Counted from the stretch's first letter, positions 24,955-33,853 are shown. The stretch: 64,000 nt of DNA from an uncultured bacterium (GCA_938028835.1 CALIMJ010000006.1:68759-132758); one strand, 5' to 3'. Numbers and translations are program-made. The notes: a model not told the origin generated them from the sequence alone.

Positions 24955-27056
24955 CGCGCCGCCACGGGCTCCGGCACCTGCTGGGTCTCGGTGGCCCTGC
25001 ACGAGGTGTTCACGCACCGGTAGTACGTCTCCCCCCGCCGGGACCGACGCAGCGCCATGGGGTAGCCGCAGCGGCTGCAGCGCCGGTCCGTGGGCCGGTC
25101 CCACGAGGTGAAGTCGCAGGACGGGTAGGTGGCACACCCGTAGAAGATGCGGCCCCGACGGGACCGGCGTTCCACCACCTCGCCTCCGCACTTCGGGCAG
25201 GCCACTCCGATGCCCACGGGCCGCGTGTAGGTGCACGCCGGGTAGCCGCTGCACGCGATGAAGGCACCGAACCGGCCCTGTTTGCGTACCAGCTCCCGGC
25301 CGCAGGCCGGGCACGCCTCCCCCGTGGGTTCCGGCTTCGCGTCCACCTCCTCGATCAACGCCTCGGCCCGGCGGAGGTCCCGCTCGAACGGCTCGTAGAA
25401 CTCCCGCACCACGGCCACCCAGTCGGCCTGGCCCTCCTCCACCCGGTCCAGGTCCTCCTCCAGGTGCGCGGTGAACCCCACGTCCACGATGTCTGGGAAG
25501 TGCTCCAGGAGCAGGTCGTTCACCAGCCGTCCCAGCTCCGTGGGCACCAGCCGCCGGTCCACCACCCGCACGTAGCCGCGTTTCTTGATGGTCTCCAGGG
25601 TGGGCGCGTAGGTGGACGGCCGACCGATCCCCTTTTCCTCCAGGGCCCGCACGAGGGTGGCCTCCGTGTAGCGGGGCGGCGGCTGCGTGAAGTGCTGCTG
25701 CGGGATCAGTTCCACCAGCCGCAGCGGTTCCCCGGGCACCAGTTCCGGCAGCCAGCCCTCCGCCAGCTCCTCGCCGTCTGCGGACAGCTCCCGGTACACC
25801 ACGAGGAAGCCCGGGAACTTGACCCGCTGTCCGGTGGCCCGCAGGAGGTAGTCACCCGCCGCCACGTCCACCGCCAGCGTGTCCAGCACCGCGGAGCTCA
25901 TCTGGCTCGCCACGAACCGCTCCCAGATGAGCCGGTACAGCCTGTACTGGTCCGGCCGCAGGTACGGCTTCACCTTCTCCGGCGTGCGGAAGACCGACGT
26001 AGGACGGATCGCCTCGTGGGCGTCCTGGGCGCCCCGGCGGGTGGCATAACGGCGCGGCTGCGGCGGCACGTACGCCTCCCCCCACCGCTCCCGAACGAAC
26101 GCGCGCGCCTCTTCCTGAGCGGACGAAGCCACCCGCACCGAGTCGGTGCGCATGTACGTGATCAACCCCACGGTACCTTCGTCCCCCACGTCCAGCCCCT
26201 CGTACAGCTGCTGCGCCAGGGACATGGTCCGGGAGGCGGAGTAGCCCAGCCGACGGTTGGCCTCCTGCTGCAGGGTGCTGGTGATGAACGGCGGGGCGGG
26301 GTGCCGTTGTTGATCCCGGCGGCGCACCTCCGCCACCCGGTAGTCCGCGGCCTCCAGTTCCCGCAGGACACGCCGGGCCTCCTCCTCGTGGGGGAGTTCC
26401 ACCTTGGCGTCGCCCCGGGAGACCAGCCGGGCGTCGAAGAGGGTGTCCTCGCCCTGGCGGCTGAGGCGCGCGGTGATGGTCCAGTACTCCTGCGGGGTGA
26501 AGGCCTCGATCTCTCGCTCGCGGTCGCACACCAGGCGCAGGGCCACGGACTGCACCCGCCCCGCGCTCAACCCGCCCCGCACCTTCCGCCACAGAAGCGG
26601 GCTCAGCTTGTAGCCCACCAGTCGGTCCAGCACCCGCCGCGCCTGCTGCGCCGCCACCCGGTTCAGGTCGATGTCCCGCGGGTGCTGCAGGGCGCGGCGC
26701 ACCGCTTCCCGGGTCACCTCGTGGAACTCGATGCGCCGGATGTTGGGGTTCACCCCGTTCAAAAGGGTCTGCAGGTGCCAGGAGATGGCCTCCCCCTCGC
26801 GGTCGGGGTCGGGGGCCAGGTACACGGTGTCGGCGTCCTTCGCCGCCTCCCGCAGCTCCTTCAGGATGGGACCCTTGCCCTTGATCACGATGTAATGGGG
26901 CGCGAACCCGTTGTCCACGTCCACGCCCAGCTTCGACTTGGGCAGGTCGCGCACGTGCCCCATGGACGCCAGCACCCGGAAACGGCGGTCCAGCAGCTTC
27001 TTCAGGGTGCGCGCCTTCGTGGGCGACTCGACGATCACCAGGTTCTTCTTCGACAC
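24951..27056 (-). CDS. topA: DNA topoisomerase I
   Basis: Type IA topoisomerase that relaxes negative supercoils. The 701-aa product has the Toprim start LVIVESPTKA, the acidic triad in DPDREGEA, the catalytic Tyr in LITYMRTDSVRV and three C-terminal CxxC...CxxxxxC-type zinc ribbons (about residues 570-695). I place the start at GTG 27056 behind GGCGGGGA, giving SKKNLVIVESPTKA; an ATG 39 bases upstream lacks a ribosome site. A pair of GTCAACGG repeats lies in the 141-nt upstream gap. Confidence 0.95.
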   Translation of the reverse strand: MSKKNLVIVESPTKARTLKKLLDRRFRVLASMGHVRDLPKSKLGVDVDNGFAPHYIVIKGKGPILKELREAAKDADTVYLAPDPDREGEAISWHLQTLLNGVNPNIRRIEFHEVTREAVRRALQHPRDIDLNRVAAQQARRVLDRLVGYKLSPLLWRKVRGGLSAGRVQSVALRLVCDREREIEAFTPQEYWTITARLSRQGEDTLFDARLVSRGDAKVELPHEEEARRVLRELEAADYRVAEVRRRDQQRHPAPPFITSTLQQEANRRLGYSASRTMSLAQQLYEGLDVGDEGTVGLITYMRTDSVRVASSAQEEARAFVRERWGEAYVPPQPRRYATRRGAQDAHEAIRPTSVFRTPEKVKPYLRPDQYRLYRLIWERFVASQMSSAVLDTLAVDVAAGDYLLRATGQRVKFPGFLVVYRELSADGEELAEGWLPELVPGEPLRLVELIPQQHFTQPPPRYTEATLVRALEEKGIGRPSTYAPTLETIKKRGYVRVVDRRLVPTELGRLVNDLLLEHFPDIVDVGFTAHLEEDLDRVEEGQADWVAVVREFYEPFERDLRRAEALIEEVDAKPEPTGEACPACGRELVRKQGRFGAFIACSGYPACTYTRPVGIGVACPKCGGEVVERRSRRGRIFYGCATYPSCDFTSWDRPTDRRCSRCGYPMALRRSRRGETYYRCVNTSCRATETQQVPEPVAAR

Positions 27057-27108
27057 CGCGATCCCCGCCGCGTAACCCCCTTCGGTCGGCCCCATGGTAG
27101 CACAGGGC

Positions 27109-27138
27109 GTCAACGGCACTCTGGGGAGGAGTCAACGG
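27109..27138. repeat. Two GTCAACGG direct repeats 22 bp apart upstream of topA
   Basis: GTCAACGG occurs at 27109-27116 and again at 27131-27138, a 22-bp period that puts both copies on the same helix face, 53-82 bases upstream of the proposed topA start. No matching -10 box follows, so they read better as a possible operator than as promoter elements. This is a short repeat and may be chance. Confidence 0.3.
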
Positions 27139-27197
27139 ACCCGGTGGGGCGCGAGCGTGCGCAGCTCCCACCCTTCGTTCGACTGCGTCCCGGGTGC

Positions 27198-27941
27198 CTA
27201 GCGGAAGAGGTCGCGCTCTGGAGGCCGCACCAGCGCCCGGGCGCTGCCCTCGCCCCAGGCGCGCCACCCCCTCACCAGGACGAGGGGACGGTTCTCGTCC
27301 GCCTGGCCCATCAGCAGGGTGGCCGCGGACGCAAGCTCATCCGCGACCGCCTCCACGGAGCTGGTGAGGATGTACCCGTACAGGTCGCGCCGCCCCCGGT
27401 GGTCCTGCAACGGCTGCAGGCCCGCGAGTCCCACGCACACCCCCACCGCGCCCTCCCGGTGCGCCCGGCCGTGGGTGTCGGCCACCACCACGCCCACCTG
27501 ACAGCCGAAGCGCGCCCGTAGGGCCTCCCGCAGGCGCCGCGCGGATGCGTCGGGGTCGGCGGGCAGCAGAACCGCACACCCCAGGCCTGCGTTGGAACGG
27601 TCCACGCCGCCGTTGGCGCATACGAATCCGAGCCGGTGCCGTGTGATCAGCAGACCCGGACGTGCCCGCACGACCTCCACAGACTCCCGGAGCACCAGCT
27701 CTACCAGCCGCGGGTCCTTGCCCGTTTCTTGCGCGAGGCGCACGGCCGCCGCAGAAGGCTGCACCTCCTCCAGGCGCACCAGCCGCCCCTCCGCCACCGA
27801 GACCACCTTGTGGGCCACCACCAGGACGTCTCCGTCCTGCGGCCGCAGCCCCGACCGCTCCAGAGCCTCGGACGCCCACGCGCCCAGGTCCTGTCCCGGC
27901 CGCAGCCGGCCACACGGCACCGCCTTCATCCAGATCTCCAC
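27198..27941 (-). CDS. cofE: Coenzyme F420-0:L-glutamate ligase
   Basis: Adds gamma-linked glutamates to F420-0 using GTP. The 247-aa product has the CofE hallmarks: GDVLVVAHKVVSVAEGR near residue 40, LITRHRLGFVCANGGVDRSNAG, VVVADTHGRAHREGAVGVCVG, and the C-terminal SSVEAVADELASAATLLMGQADE. The size matches stand-alone archaeal CofE rather than the two-domain actinobacterial FbiB. The start is GTG 27941 with GGAGG upstream; an ATG at codon 5 is possible. It is divergent from capA. No other F420 gene lies in this window. Confidence 0.92.
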   Translation of the reverse strand: MEIWMKAVPCGRLRPGQDLGAWASEALERSGLRPQDGDVLVVAHKVVSVAEGRLVRLEEVQPSAAAVRLAQETGKDPRLVELVLRESVEVVRARPGLLITRHRLGFVCANGGVDRSNAGLGCAVLLPADPDASARRLREALRARFGCQVGVVVADTHGRAHREGAVGVCVGLAGLQPLQDHRGRRDLYGYILTSSVEAVADELASAATLLMGQADENRPLVLVRGWRAWGEGSARALVRPPERDLFR

Positions 27942-28024
27942 GGCCCTCCCCGCCCGTGCGTGGTATCCTGCGCAACGCAGGGTGCTACGGCGCAGAGGCC
28001 CGACTTCCCTCCGCGGGGGGCAGC

Positions 28025-28990
28025 ATGCGGCTGGCGTTTTTAGGGGACGTGATGCTGGGCCGGCTGGTGAACCGCGCCCTAGAGGCCCGCCCGCCCACGG
28101 ACCCCTGGGGAGACGTGCTGCCGGTGCTGCGGGGCACCGACGGCGTGGTGTGCAACCTGGAGTGCGTCCTGTCCGACCGCGGGGCCCCCTGGCCCGGCAA
28201 GCTGTTCACGTTCCGTTCGGATGCCCGGAACGTGCGGGTGCTCGAGGTCGGGGGCGTGCGGGCGGTGAGCCTCGCCAACAACCACGTACTGGACTTCGGG
28301 GAGGACGCCCTGGCGGACTGCCTGCAGGTGCTGGACGCCGCAGGCATCGCCCACGCGGGCGCGGGCAGGGACGCGGAGGAGGCCCAGCGTCCGGCCCGGT
28401 GGACGTGCGGACGGACTCGCGTGGGCCTGGTCGCGTTCACCGACAACGAGCCCGAGTGGGAAGCGGCGCCCGGCCGCCCCGGGGTGTTCTACGCGCCCGT
28501 AGACCCCGAGGATCCCCGCTTCCAGCGGGTGGTGGAGCTCACCCGCCAGCTGACGGCGGAAGTGGATGTGGCGGTGGTCTCCGCCCACTGGGGCCCCAAC
28601 TGGGGCCGCCGGCCCCTGCCGGAGCACCGGGAGGCCGCACGCTGGCTGGCCCAGGCGGGCGCCCGGGTGGTGTGGGGCCACAGCGCCCACATCGTCCGGG
28701 GCGTGGAGTTCGTGGACGGATGCGTGGTGCTCTATAGCTGCGGGGACTTCGTGGACGACTACGCGGTGGACGAGGTGGAGCGGAACGACTGGTCCTTTGT
28801 CTTCCTCCTGGAGTGGAAGCCGGGCGGCGTGGAGGTGGAGCTGGTGCCCACCACCATCCGACACTTCCGGGCCGGGCTGGCGCACGGCTGGGAGCGGGAG
28901 GCCATCTGTCAGCGCATGCGGGAGCTGTGCGCGGAGCTCGGCACCGAGGCGCAGCCCAGCGAGGCCGGGCTGCGGCTGCGGCCCGCCTGA
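28025..28990 (+). CDS. CapA-family metallophosphatase-like protein
   Basis: The product is 321 aa with an ATG start at 28025. It has the PGA_cap/CapA fold: FLGDVMLGR at the start, NLECVLS, VRAVSLANNHVLDFGEDAL, VSAHWGPNWGRRP (His-rich metal site), HSAHIVRGVEF and YSCGDFVDDY. CapA relatives take part in poly-gamma-glutamate work or act as general metallophosphoesterases. This protein has no signal peptide or membrane anchor, so a soluble, cytosolic role is more likely. Its 83-bp divergent promoter region is shared with cofE, a second gene concerned with gamma-glutamate chemistry, but that link is inference. Confidence 0.88.
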   Translation: MRLAFLGDVMLGRLVNRALEARPPTDPWGDVLPVLRGTDGVVCNLECVLSDRGAPWPGKLFTFRSDARNVRVLEVGGVRAVSLANNHVLDFGEDALADCLQVLDAAGIAHAGAGRDAEEAQRPARWTCGRTRVGLVAFTDNEPEWEAAPGRPGVFYAPVDPEDPRFQRVVELTRQLTAEVDVAVVSAHWGPNWGRRPLPEHREAARWLAQAGARVVWGHSAHIVRGVEFVDGCVVLYSCGDFVDDYAVDEVERNDWSFVFLLEWKPGGVEVELVPTTIRHFRAGLAHGWEREAICQRMRELCAELGTEAQPSEAGLRLRPA

Positions 28991-29017
28991 GGCACCGCGT
29001 CCTGGAAGAGCCCGACC

Positions 29018-29033
29018 GTCCGGTGCTCCGGAC
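29018..29033. terminator. Short hairpin between convergent genes
   Basis: GTCCGG (29018-29023) and CCGGAC (29028-29033) pair around TGCT, between the capA-like stop (28990) and the DCC-family stop (29060), which converge. There is no T-run on either strand, so bidirectional termination is only a suggestion. Confidence 0.3.
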
Positions 29034-29059
29034 CGGCCCGGGAGCTCGCCGCGGGGCGG

Positions 29060-29470
29060 TCAACGCTGCGGGCGGCACGAGCCCCCGCGCACGAAGCGCC
29101 CCAGCATGGACCGGTGGCGGGCCACCCACCCGTAGGCGGCGTCCGTCACCCGCGGGAAGGCGTCTGCCAGCGCCGCCAAGGGGGCGCCGAAGGGCAGCAA
29201 GCGTAGAAGGGGTGCTACCGCGCGGCCGCCGGAGGCTACCCGGCCCTGGGGATCCACCAGGTGCCAGGACGCCATCCGCACCTCCTGCGGCAGCCCCGCC
29301 AGCCACCGGGCCGCCTCGGGATCCTGCAGCGCGCACGGGCGGACCCGACCTCCGCGGTCCCAACGCACCACCCTCCCCACCGCCCACCGGCAGAACCCGC
29401 AGTCCGCATCGTACAGCAGCACGTGCACGCCGGAAGACGCGCCCTCTGGCGGCACCGCTCCGGGGGTCAT
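29060..29470 (-). CDS. DCC-family (DUF393) thioredoxin-like protein
   Basis: The product is 136 aa. The DxDCxxC motif (LLYDADCGFCRWAV) and the later GGRAVAPLLRLLPFG block define the DCC1/DUF393 family. These are predicted thiol-disulfide oxidoreductases; substrates are unknown. The ATG at 29470 overlaps the stop of the FadR-type regulator gene (ATGA), so the two are co-translated. It is the last gene of the amine-catabolism island and need not be part of that pathway. Confidence 0.88.
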   Translation of the reverse strand: MTPGAVPPEGASSGVHVLLYDADCGFCRWAVGRVVRWDRGGRVRPCALQDPEAARWLAGLPQEVRMASWHLVDPQGRVASGGRAVAPLLRLLPFGAPLAALADAFPRVTDAAYGWVARHRSMLGRFVRGGSCRPQR

Positions 29471-30270
29471 CGCGCCGGCACCTCCACCTCGGGCACCAGC
29501 CCGTGCACGATGTTCTCCGTGGCCCGGATGTGATCCAGCATCAGCTGGCGCGCCTGCGCGGGGCGGTGCTCACGGATGGCCTCCAGGATCCGCCAGTGGT
29601 ACTCCGTGGAGTGGCGCAACACCTCCTCCGAGTGGTGCACGATGAGGTCCAGGATCTCCGTGAGGGACGTCTGCAGCCGCACCACGCTGTCCAGAAGCAG
29701 CGGGCTCTTCGCCGCCGCCGCGATCCCCACGTGGAACCGGGCGTCGTAGGCGCGGTACACGGTAAAGTTGCGCTCCGCGCCCCGCATGCTGGACAGCAGC
29801 TGCGCGAGCTCGCGGATCTCCACGGCGGACGCCCGCTCCGCGGCCAGCTCCGCGGCCGCGGGCTCCACCGCCCGGCGGAAGTCCAGGATGGCGGGGATGT
29901 CGTGCCGGAGGCGGTTCAGCACCGCCCGCCGTTCCCGCGCCCGTGGGACCTCCGGCCACCGGGCCACGAAGGTCCCGCCGGTGCGCCCGCGGCGGACCTC
30001 CAGGTAGCCCGCGTCCGCCAGGATCCGCAGGGCGCCCCGCAGGGTGGATCGGCTGATCCCCAGCCGCCGGGCCAGCTCCCGCTCGGGCGGGAGCTGGTCG
30101 CCCACCTTGACCAGGCGCGCCTTGATCACCCCCGCGATGCGCTCCACCGTCTCCTCCACCACGTTCCGGGAACGCACGGGCGCGAACACCGCGCTCAGGA
30201 GCCGGTCTACGGTCCCCTCGGAGGCGACCCCCCTCGCCCCGCGGTCCCCCTTTTCGGGTTGCCCTTTCAA
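29467..30270 (-). CDS. FadR/GntR-type transcriptional regulator
   Basis: The product is 267 aa if it starts at TTG 30270, which shares TTGA with the stop of the permease remnant; GTG 30189 is an alternative that trims 27 residues. A GntR winged helix (GDQLPPERELARRLGISRSTLRGALRILADAGYLEVRRGRTGGTFV) is followed by an all-alpha FadR C-terminal domain with Asp/His metal-site residues (DARFHVGIA, HWRILEAIREH). It probably senses a carboxylate or amine metabolite and controls the neighbouring island. Its operator is not recognised. Confidence 0.9.
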   Translation of the reverse strand: MKGQPEKGDRGARGVASEGTVDRLLSAVFAPVRSRNVVEETVERIAGVIKARLVKVGDQLPPERELARRLGISRSTLRGALRILADAGYLEVRRGRTGGTFVARWPEVPRARERRAVLNRLRHDIPAILDFRRAVEPAAAELAAERASAVEIRELAQLLSSMRGAERNFTVYRAYDARFHVGIAAAAKSPLLLDSVVRLQTSLTEILDLIVHHSEEVLRHSTEYHWRILEAIREHRPAQARQLMLDHIRATENIVHGLVPEVEVPAR

Positions 30271-30536
30271 CGCAACACCACGGGCACGCGGAGCACCAGG
30301 CGGGCGGCGGCGACTGCCAGCGCGATCACCGCCACCAGGAGGGTGGACAGGGCCGCCGCCCCGCTCAGCTTGCCGTCGGTGGTCAGGGTGAGGACCGCGG
30401 TGGCCGGGAGCTCCAGCCCCGGGGCGATGAGGAAGATCACCGCGCTCAGGGTCACCATGCTTCGCACGAAGCTGTACACCGCGGAGGAGAAGAAGGCAAC
30501 CCGCAGTAGGGGGAACACCACCTGCACGAAGGTGCG
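30267..30536 (-). pseudogene. C-terminal remnant of an FbpB/PhnU-type ABC transporter permease
   Basis: About 88 codons remain of a permease that normally exceeds 500 residues. They match the last transmembrane part of iron(III)/aminoethylphosphonate-type permeases: FVQVVFPLLRVAFFSSAVYSF, then VRSMVTLSAVIFLIAPG, ending in an alternating Ala/Leu/Val helix and the basic stop LRVPVVLR. It continues in the same reading frame directly after the stop of the truncated binding-protein gene, so a single deletion seems to have removed everything between. The remaining 3' end still overlaps the regulator start by TTGA, preserving the old operon junction. Confidence 0.82.
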
Positions 30537-30908
30537 CTAACCCTTCGGGTCGCGGAACTGCCGGAGGATCTTGTAGGCCCCTTTGGGGACGTATGGCTCC
30601 AGGATCCCCTCCCGCATGAGGGGGAGGGTGGCGGTGGCTGCCACGCCCCACAGCACGTCCGCTTGTGGGTTCCCCTTCTCCGCCAGCACCCGCGCGGCCA
30701 GCTCTCCCGTGGACAGCCGCAGCACCCGGATGTCCAGGTCCGGCAGGTCCTGACGGGCCACCTTCAGGTATTCGGCGATCTCGTCGTTCTCCAGGGCGGA
30801 GTACACCACTACCGGTGTCGCCGCGGGTGCTGCCAGACCTGCCAGCAACACCGCACACGCCGCGAGCAGCCACACGGCCATCCGCCGCATCCCTTGGTCC
30901 TTCCTCAT
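30537..30908 (-). pseudogene. N-terminal remnant of an ABC-transporter substrate-binding protein
   Basis: 123 codons from ATG 30908 (GGGGGGTGA upstream) to TAG 30537; intact relatives are about 340 residues. It has a normal signal peptide (residues 1-30) followed by the FbpA/PhnS-type opening TPVVVYSALENDEIAEYLK, LRLSTGELAARVLAEKGNPQADVLWG and EPYVPKGAY. The reading then stops at RQFRDPKG, just where homologues enter the second lobe. The fold cannot bind ligand. It follows the SDR gene by 38 nt and so belonged to the same operon. Confidence 0.85.
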
Positions 30909-30946
30909 CCCGGTCACCCCCCTTGGGATTTGGGTTCCCCCCGTCC

Positions 30947-31720
30947 TCACTCGGGGGTCAGGTAGGCGGCGGTGATCCCGCCGTCCACCACGAACACCGC
31001 GCCGTTCACGTACGAGGACTCGTCGCTGGCTAGAAACAGCGCCGCTTGGGCGATCTCCTCCGCGCGGGCGAACCGCCCCACGGGGATGTGGACCAACCGC
31101 CGCTGGCGCCGGTCCGGGTCCGACAGCAGCTCCGCCAGCAACGGGGTCTCCACCGGGCCCGGGCACAGGGCGTTGGCCCGGATGTTCTTCCGGGCGAACT
31201 CCACCGCGATCTCCCGGGTCAGGGCCAACACCCCGCCCTTGCTGGCCGTGTACGCCACCTGGGAAACCGCAGACCCCATCAGGGCCACGAAGGAGGCGGT
31301 GTTGATCACCGAGCCCCCACCGGCCCGCAGGAGAGCGGGGATCCCGTACTTGCAGCCCAGAAACACCCCTTTCAGGTTCACGTTCAGCACCAGGTCCCAG
31401 ACCCGTTCGTCGGTGTCCAGCACGGACCCGTCCTCCGGGTGGAAGATGCCCGCGTTGTTGAACAGAACGTCCAGCCGTCCGTAGGTCCTCTCCGCGCAGG
31501 CCACCATGGCGCGCACGTCCTCCGTCCGGGTGACGTCCGCCCGGAAAAAGGTGGCCTCCCCCCCCGCGGCGCGGATGTCCGCCACCGTCCGCTCGCCCGC
31601 GTCCGGGTTCACGTCCACCACCACGACCCTCGCGCCTTCCCGGGCGAACAGCTTCGCAGATTCCCGGCCGATCCCGCTGCCCCCGCCGGTGATCAGGGCC
31701 ACCTTGTCCTGCAGCCGCAT
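30947..31720 (-). CDS. SDR-family NAD(P)-dependent oxidoreductase
   Basis: The product is 257 aa with an ATG start at 31720. Classical short-chain dehydrogenase: TGGGSGIG cofactor loop near residue 11, an acidic residue ending beta-2 (VVDVNPD) favouring NAD, NNAG, Ser in TASF, YTASKG catalytic Tyr/Lys, and CPGPVETPL. Substrate is not set by sequence. Its place between the PuuD-like hydrolase and the (ruined) transporter suggests oxidation of an alcohol group on a gamma-glutamylated intermediate, for example a gamma-glutamyl amino-alcohol; this is inference. Confidence 0.92.
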   Translation of the reverse strand: MRLQDKVALITGGGSGIGRESAKLFAREGARVVVVDVNPDAGERTVADIRAAGGEATFFRADVTRTEDVRAMVACAERTYGRLDVLFNNAGIFHPEDGSVLDTDERVWDLVLNVNLKGVFLGCKYGIPALLRAGGGSVINTASFVALMGSAVSQVAYTASKGGVLALTREIAVEFARKNIRANALCPGPVETPLLAELLSDPDRRQRRLVHIPVGRFARAEEIAQAALFLASDESSYVNGAVFVVDGGITAAYLTPE

Positions 31721-31743
31721 ATCCGGTTCCCTCCTCGTTGCGT

Positions 31744-32454
31744 CTACCGCTCCGCCCTCCGACGGGCCGCGGCCTGGACCAACGCTTCAAACAGCCTCCG
31801 GTGCACCGGGCTGTCCAGGGAAAGCTCCGGGTGCCACTGCACGCCCACGGCCCACGACTCCCGCTGGCACTCCACCGCCTCCACCGTGCCGTCCGGCGCC
31901 CACGCCACCGCGCGCCACCCGGGGGCCACCCGCCGCACCGCCTGGTGGTGCCACGACCGCACCGACACCTCGCGTTCTCCGAGGATGCCCGCCAGGCGGC
32001 TTCCGGGGTCCACGCGGACCGGGTGGTCTGTGGGGACCCGAGGGGGAAGCCGGTGCCGGACCGGCGCGTCCTCGTCCTCCGGCAGGTGCGGGACCAGGTC
32101 CCCACCCCACGCCACGTTGAGCACCTGCGATCCCCGGCAGATCCCCAAGACCGGCACGTTCCCATCCACCACGGCCCGGGCCAGGTGCAGTTCGAAGCGG
32201 TCCCGTTCGGGGTCCACCAGGTACAGGGTGGGGTGGTTCTGCCCGCCGTAGTAGGCGGGGTCGATGTCGCCTCCCCCGGCAAGGATCAGGCCGTCCACCA
32301 CCTCCAGCACCCGCTCGGGCCGCTCCTCCCCCGGTGGGAGGAGGAGGGGCACGCCACCTGCCTGCCGCACCGCGTCCACGTACGCTGCGGGCAGGCAGAA
32401 CCGGCCCTGTTCGTTGCGGCCGTACGTGGTGATCCCGATCCTCGGCGCCTCCAC
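31744..32454 (-). CDS. Gamma-glutamyl-amine hydrolase, PuuD-like class-I amidotransferase
   Basis: The product is 236 aa, GTG start. Peptidase C26 family: the opening RIGITTYG, LILAGGGDIDPAYYG, the nucleophile Cys in GICRGSQVLNVA, WHHQAV, and the catalytic His/Glu in WHPE. PuuD-type enzymes release glutamate from gamma-glutamyl intermediates at the end of amine degradation. It follows the glutamine-synthetase-like gene by 7 nt, so ligase and hydrolase form a matched pair. The exact acyl product is unknown. Confidence 0.92.
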   Translation of the reverse strand: MEAPRIGITTYGRNEQGRFCLPAAYVDAVRQAGGVPLLLPPGEERPERVLEVVDGLILAGGGDIDPAYYGGQNHPTLYLVDPERDRFELHLARAVVDGNVPVLGICRGSQVLNVAWGGDLVPHLPEDEDAPVRHRLPPRVPTDHPVRVDPGSRLAGILGEREVSVRSWHHQAVRRVAPGWRAVAWAPDGTVEAVECQRESWAVGVQWHPELSLDSPVHRRLFEALVQAAARRRAER

Positions 32455-32461
32455 GGCCGCC

Positions 32462-33853
32462 TCACGCCCGCTCCAGGTACCGCGCCCGCTCCCAGTCCGT
32501 CACCACCTGGTCGAACTTGAGCTGCTCGGTGCGGAAGAAGTGCGTGTAGTGGTCCACCACCGCGTCGCCGAAGACCTGCCGGGCCCACGAGCTGCGGTCG
32601 AGTCGCTCCACCGCCTCGGGCAGGGACCGCGGAACCTGAGGCAGGTCCGCGGCCGCATAGGCGTTGCCCTCGAACGGGCCAGGCGGATCGATCCGGTTCT
32701 GGATCCCGTCCAGCCCCGCGGCCAGAGTGGCCGCGAAAGCCAGGTAGGGGTTGGCGTCCGCACCGGGAACCCGGCACTCGATGCGCAGGGAGGGCCCATG
32801 CCCGACCACCCGGAACCCCGCGGTGCGGTTGTCGTAGCTCCAGGCGATCCGGGTGGGCGCGAAGGAGCCCGCCACGTATCGCTTGTAGGAGGTCGGGTAG
32901 GGGGCGTAGAAGGCGGTGATCTCCGCTAGGTGCGCCATCCACCCGCCGAGGAACCAGCGGAACAGGGGCGACACGTGCAGGGGGCCCAGGGCCTCCTCCC
33001 CCGGGAACAAGGGTCTGCCCTGCGCGTCCCACAGGCTCGCGTGCAGGTGCATGCTGGAGCCCGCGTAGCGCTCGTCCCACTTGGCCATGAAGGTCACCGC
33101 CACATGGTTCTGCCAGGCGATCTCCTTGGCCGCGTGCTTGAACAGGGTGTGACGGTCCGCGGTCTCCAGGAAGTCCGCGTAGCGCAGGTTGATCTCCTGC
33201 TGTCCGGGGCCCCACTCGCCCTTGGAGAACTCCACGGGGATCCCGGACCGCTCCAGGTGGCGGCGGAGGGCCCCCACGAGGAACTCCTCCTTGGTGCCCT
33301 GCAGGATGTGGTAGTCCTCGATGTAGCGGCCGAAGGGCTCCAGGCCCACGTAGCGCTTGCGCGCCGCCTCCTCGTAGGAGTCCCGCAGGATGTAGAACTC
33401 CAGCTCCGACCCGCCCATGGCCACGTACCCTAGGGCCCGGGCCCGGTCCATCTGCCGGCGCAGGACGGTGCGGGGCGCCACTTCCACCAGCACGTCCCGT
33501 TCCTCCTCGTAGACGTCACACAGGACCACCGCGCTCGCGTCCAACCAGGAGGCCACGCGCAGGGTCCGGAAGTCCGGAACGAGGCGGATGTCCCCGTACC
33601 CCGCCTCCCAGCTCGTGAAGGCGTAGCCGGGGACCGGGTCCATCTCCATGTCGCACGCCAGCAGGTAGTCGCAGGCGTGCATGCCGTCGGCGGCCACGTG
33701 GTCCAGGAAGAACGGGCCGCTGACCCGCTTGCCCACCAGCCGGCCGTACAGGTCCGGGAACACCGTGAGCACGGTGTCCACCCGCCCTGCCTCCACCAGC
33801 TCCCGCAACTCGTCCAACCCGATCTGGCCTGGGACGTTCTGCCCGTATCCCAC
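32462..33853 (-). CDS. Glutamine-synthetase-family gamma-glutamyl-amine ligase
   Basis: The product is 463 aa with a GTG start behind GGAGGAGGTG. The GS fold is complete: the N-terminal beta-grasp, GSELEFYIL metal site, GPGQQEINLRYADFLE, HVAVTFMAKW and SSMHLHASLW, and RIECRVPGADANPYLAFAA. It lacks the adenylylation-loop Tyr pattern of housekeeping GlnA and resembles PuuA/GlnA3-type ligases that couple glutamate to amines. Adjacent genes encode a PuuD-like hydrolase, an SDR, an ALDH and a TRAP importer. True substrate not deducible. Confidence 0.9.
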   Translation of the reverse strand: MGYGQNVPGQIGLDELRELVEAGRVDTVLTVFPDLYGRLVGKRVSGPFFLDHVAADGMHACDYLLACDMEMDPVPGYAFTSWEAGYGDIRLVPDFRTLRVASWLDASAVVLCDVYEEERDVLVEVAPRTVLRRQMDRARALGYVAMGGSELEFYILRDSYEEAARKRYVGLEPFGRYIEDYHILQGTKEEFLVGALRRHLERSGIPVEFSKGEWGPGQQEINLRYADFLETADRHTLFKHAAKEIAWQNHVAVTFMAKWDERYAGSSMHLHASLWDAQGRPLFPGEEALGPLHVSPLFRWFLGGWMAHLAEITAFYAPYPTSYKRYVAGSFAPTRIAWSYDNRTAGFRVVGHGPSLRIECRVPGADANPYLAFAATLAAGLDGIQNRIDPPGPFEGNAYAAADLPQVPRSLPEAVERLDRSSWARQVFGDAVVDHYTHFFRTEQLKFDQVVTDWERARYLERA

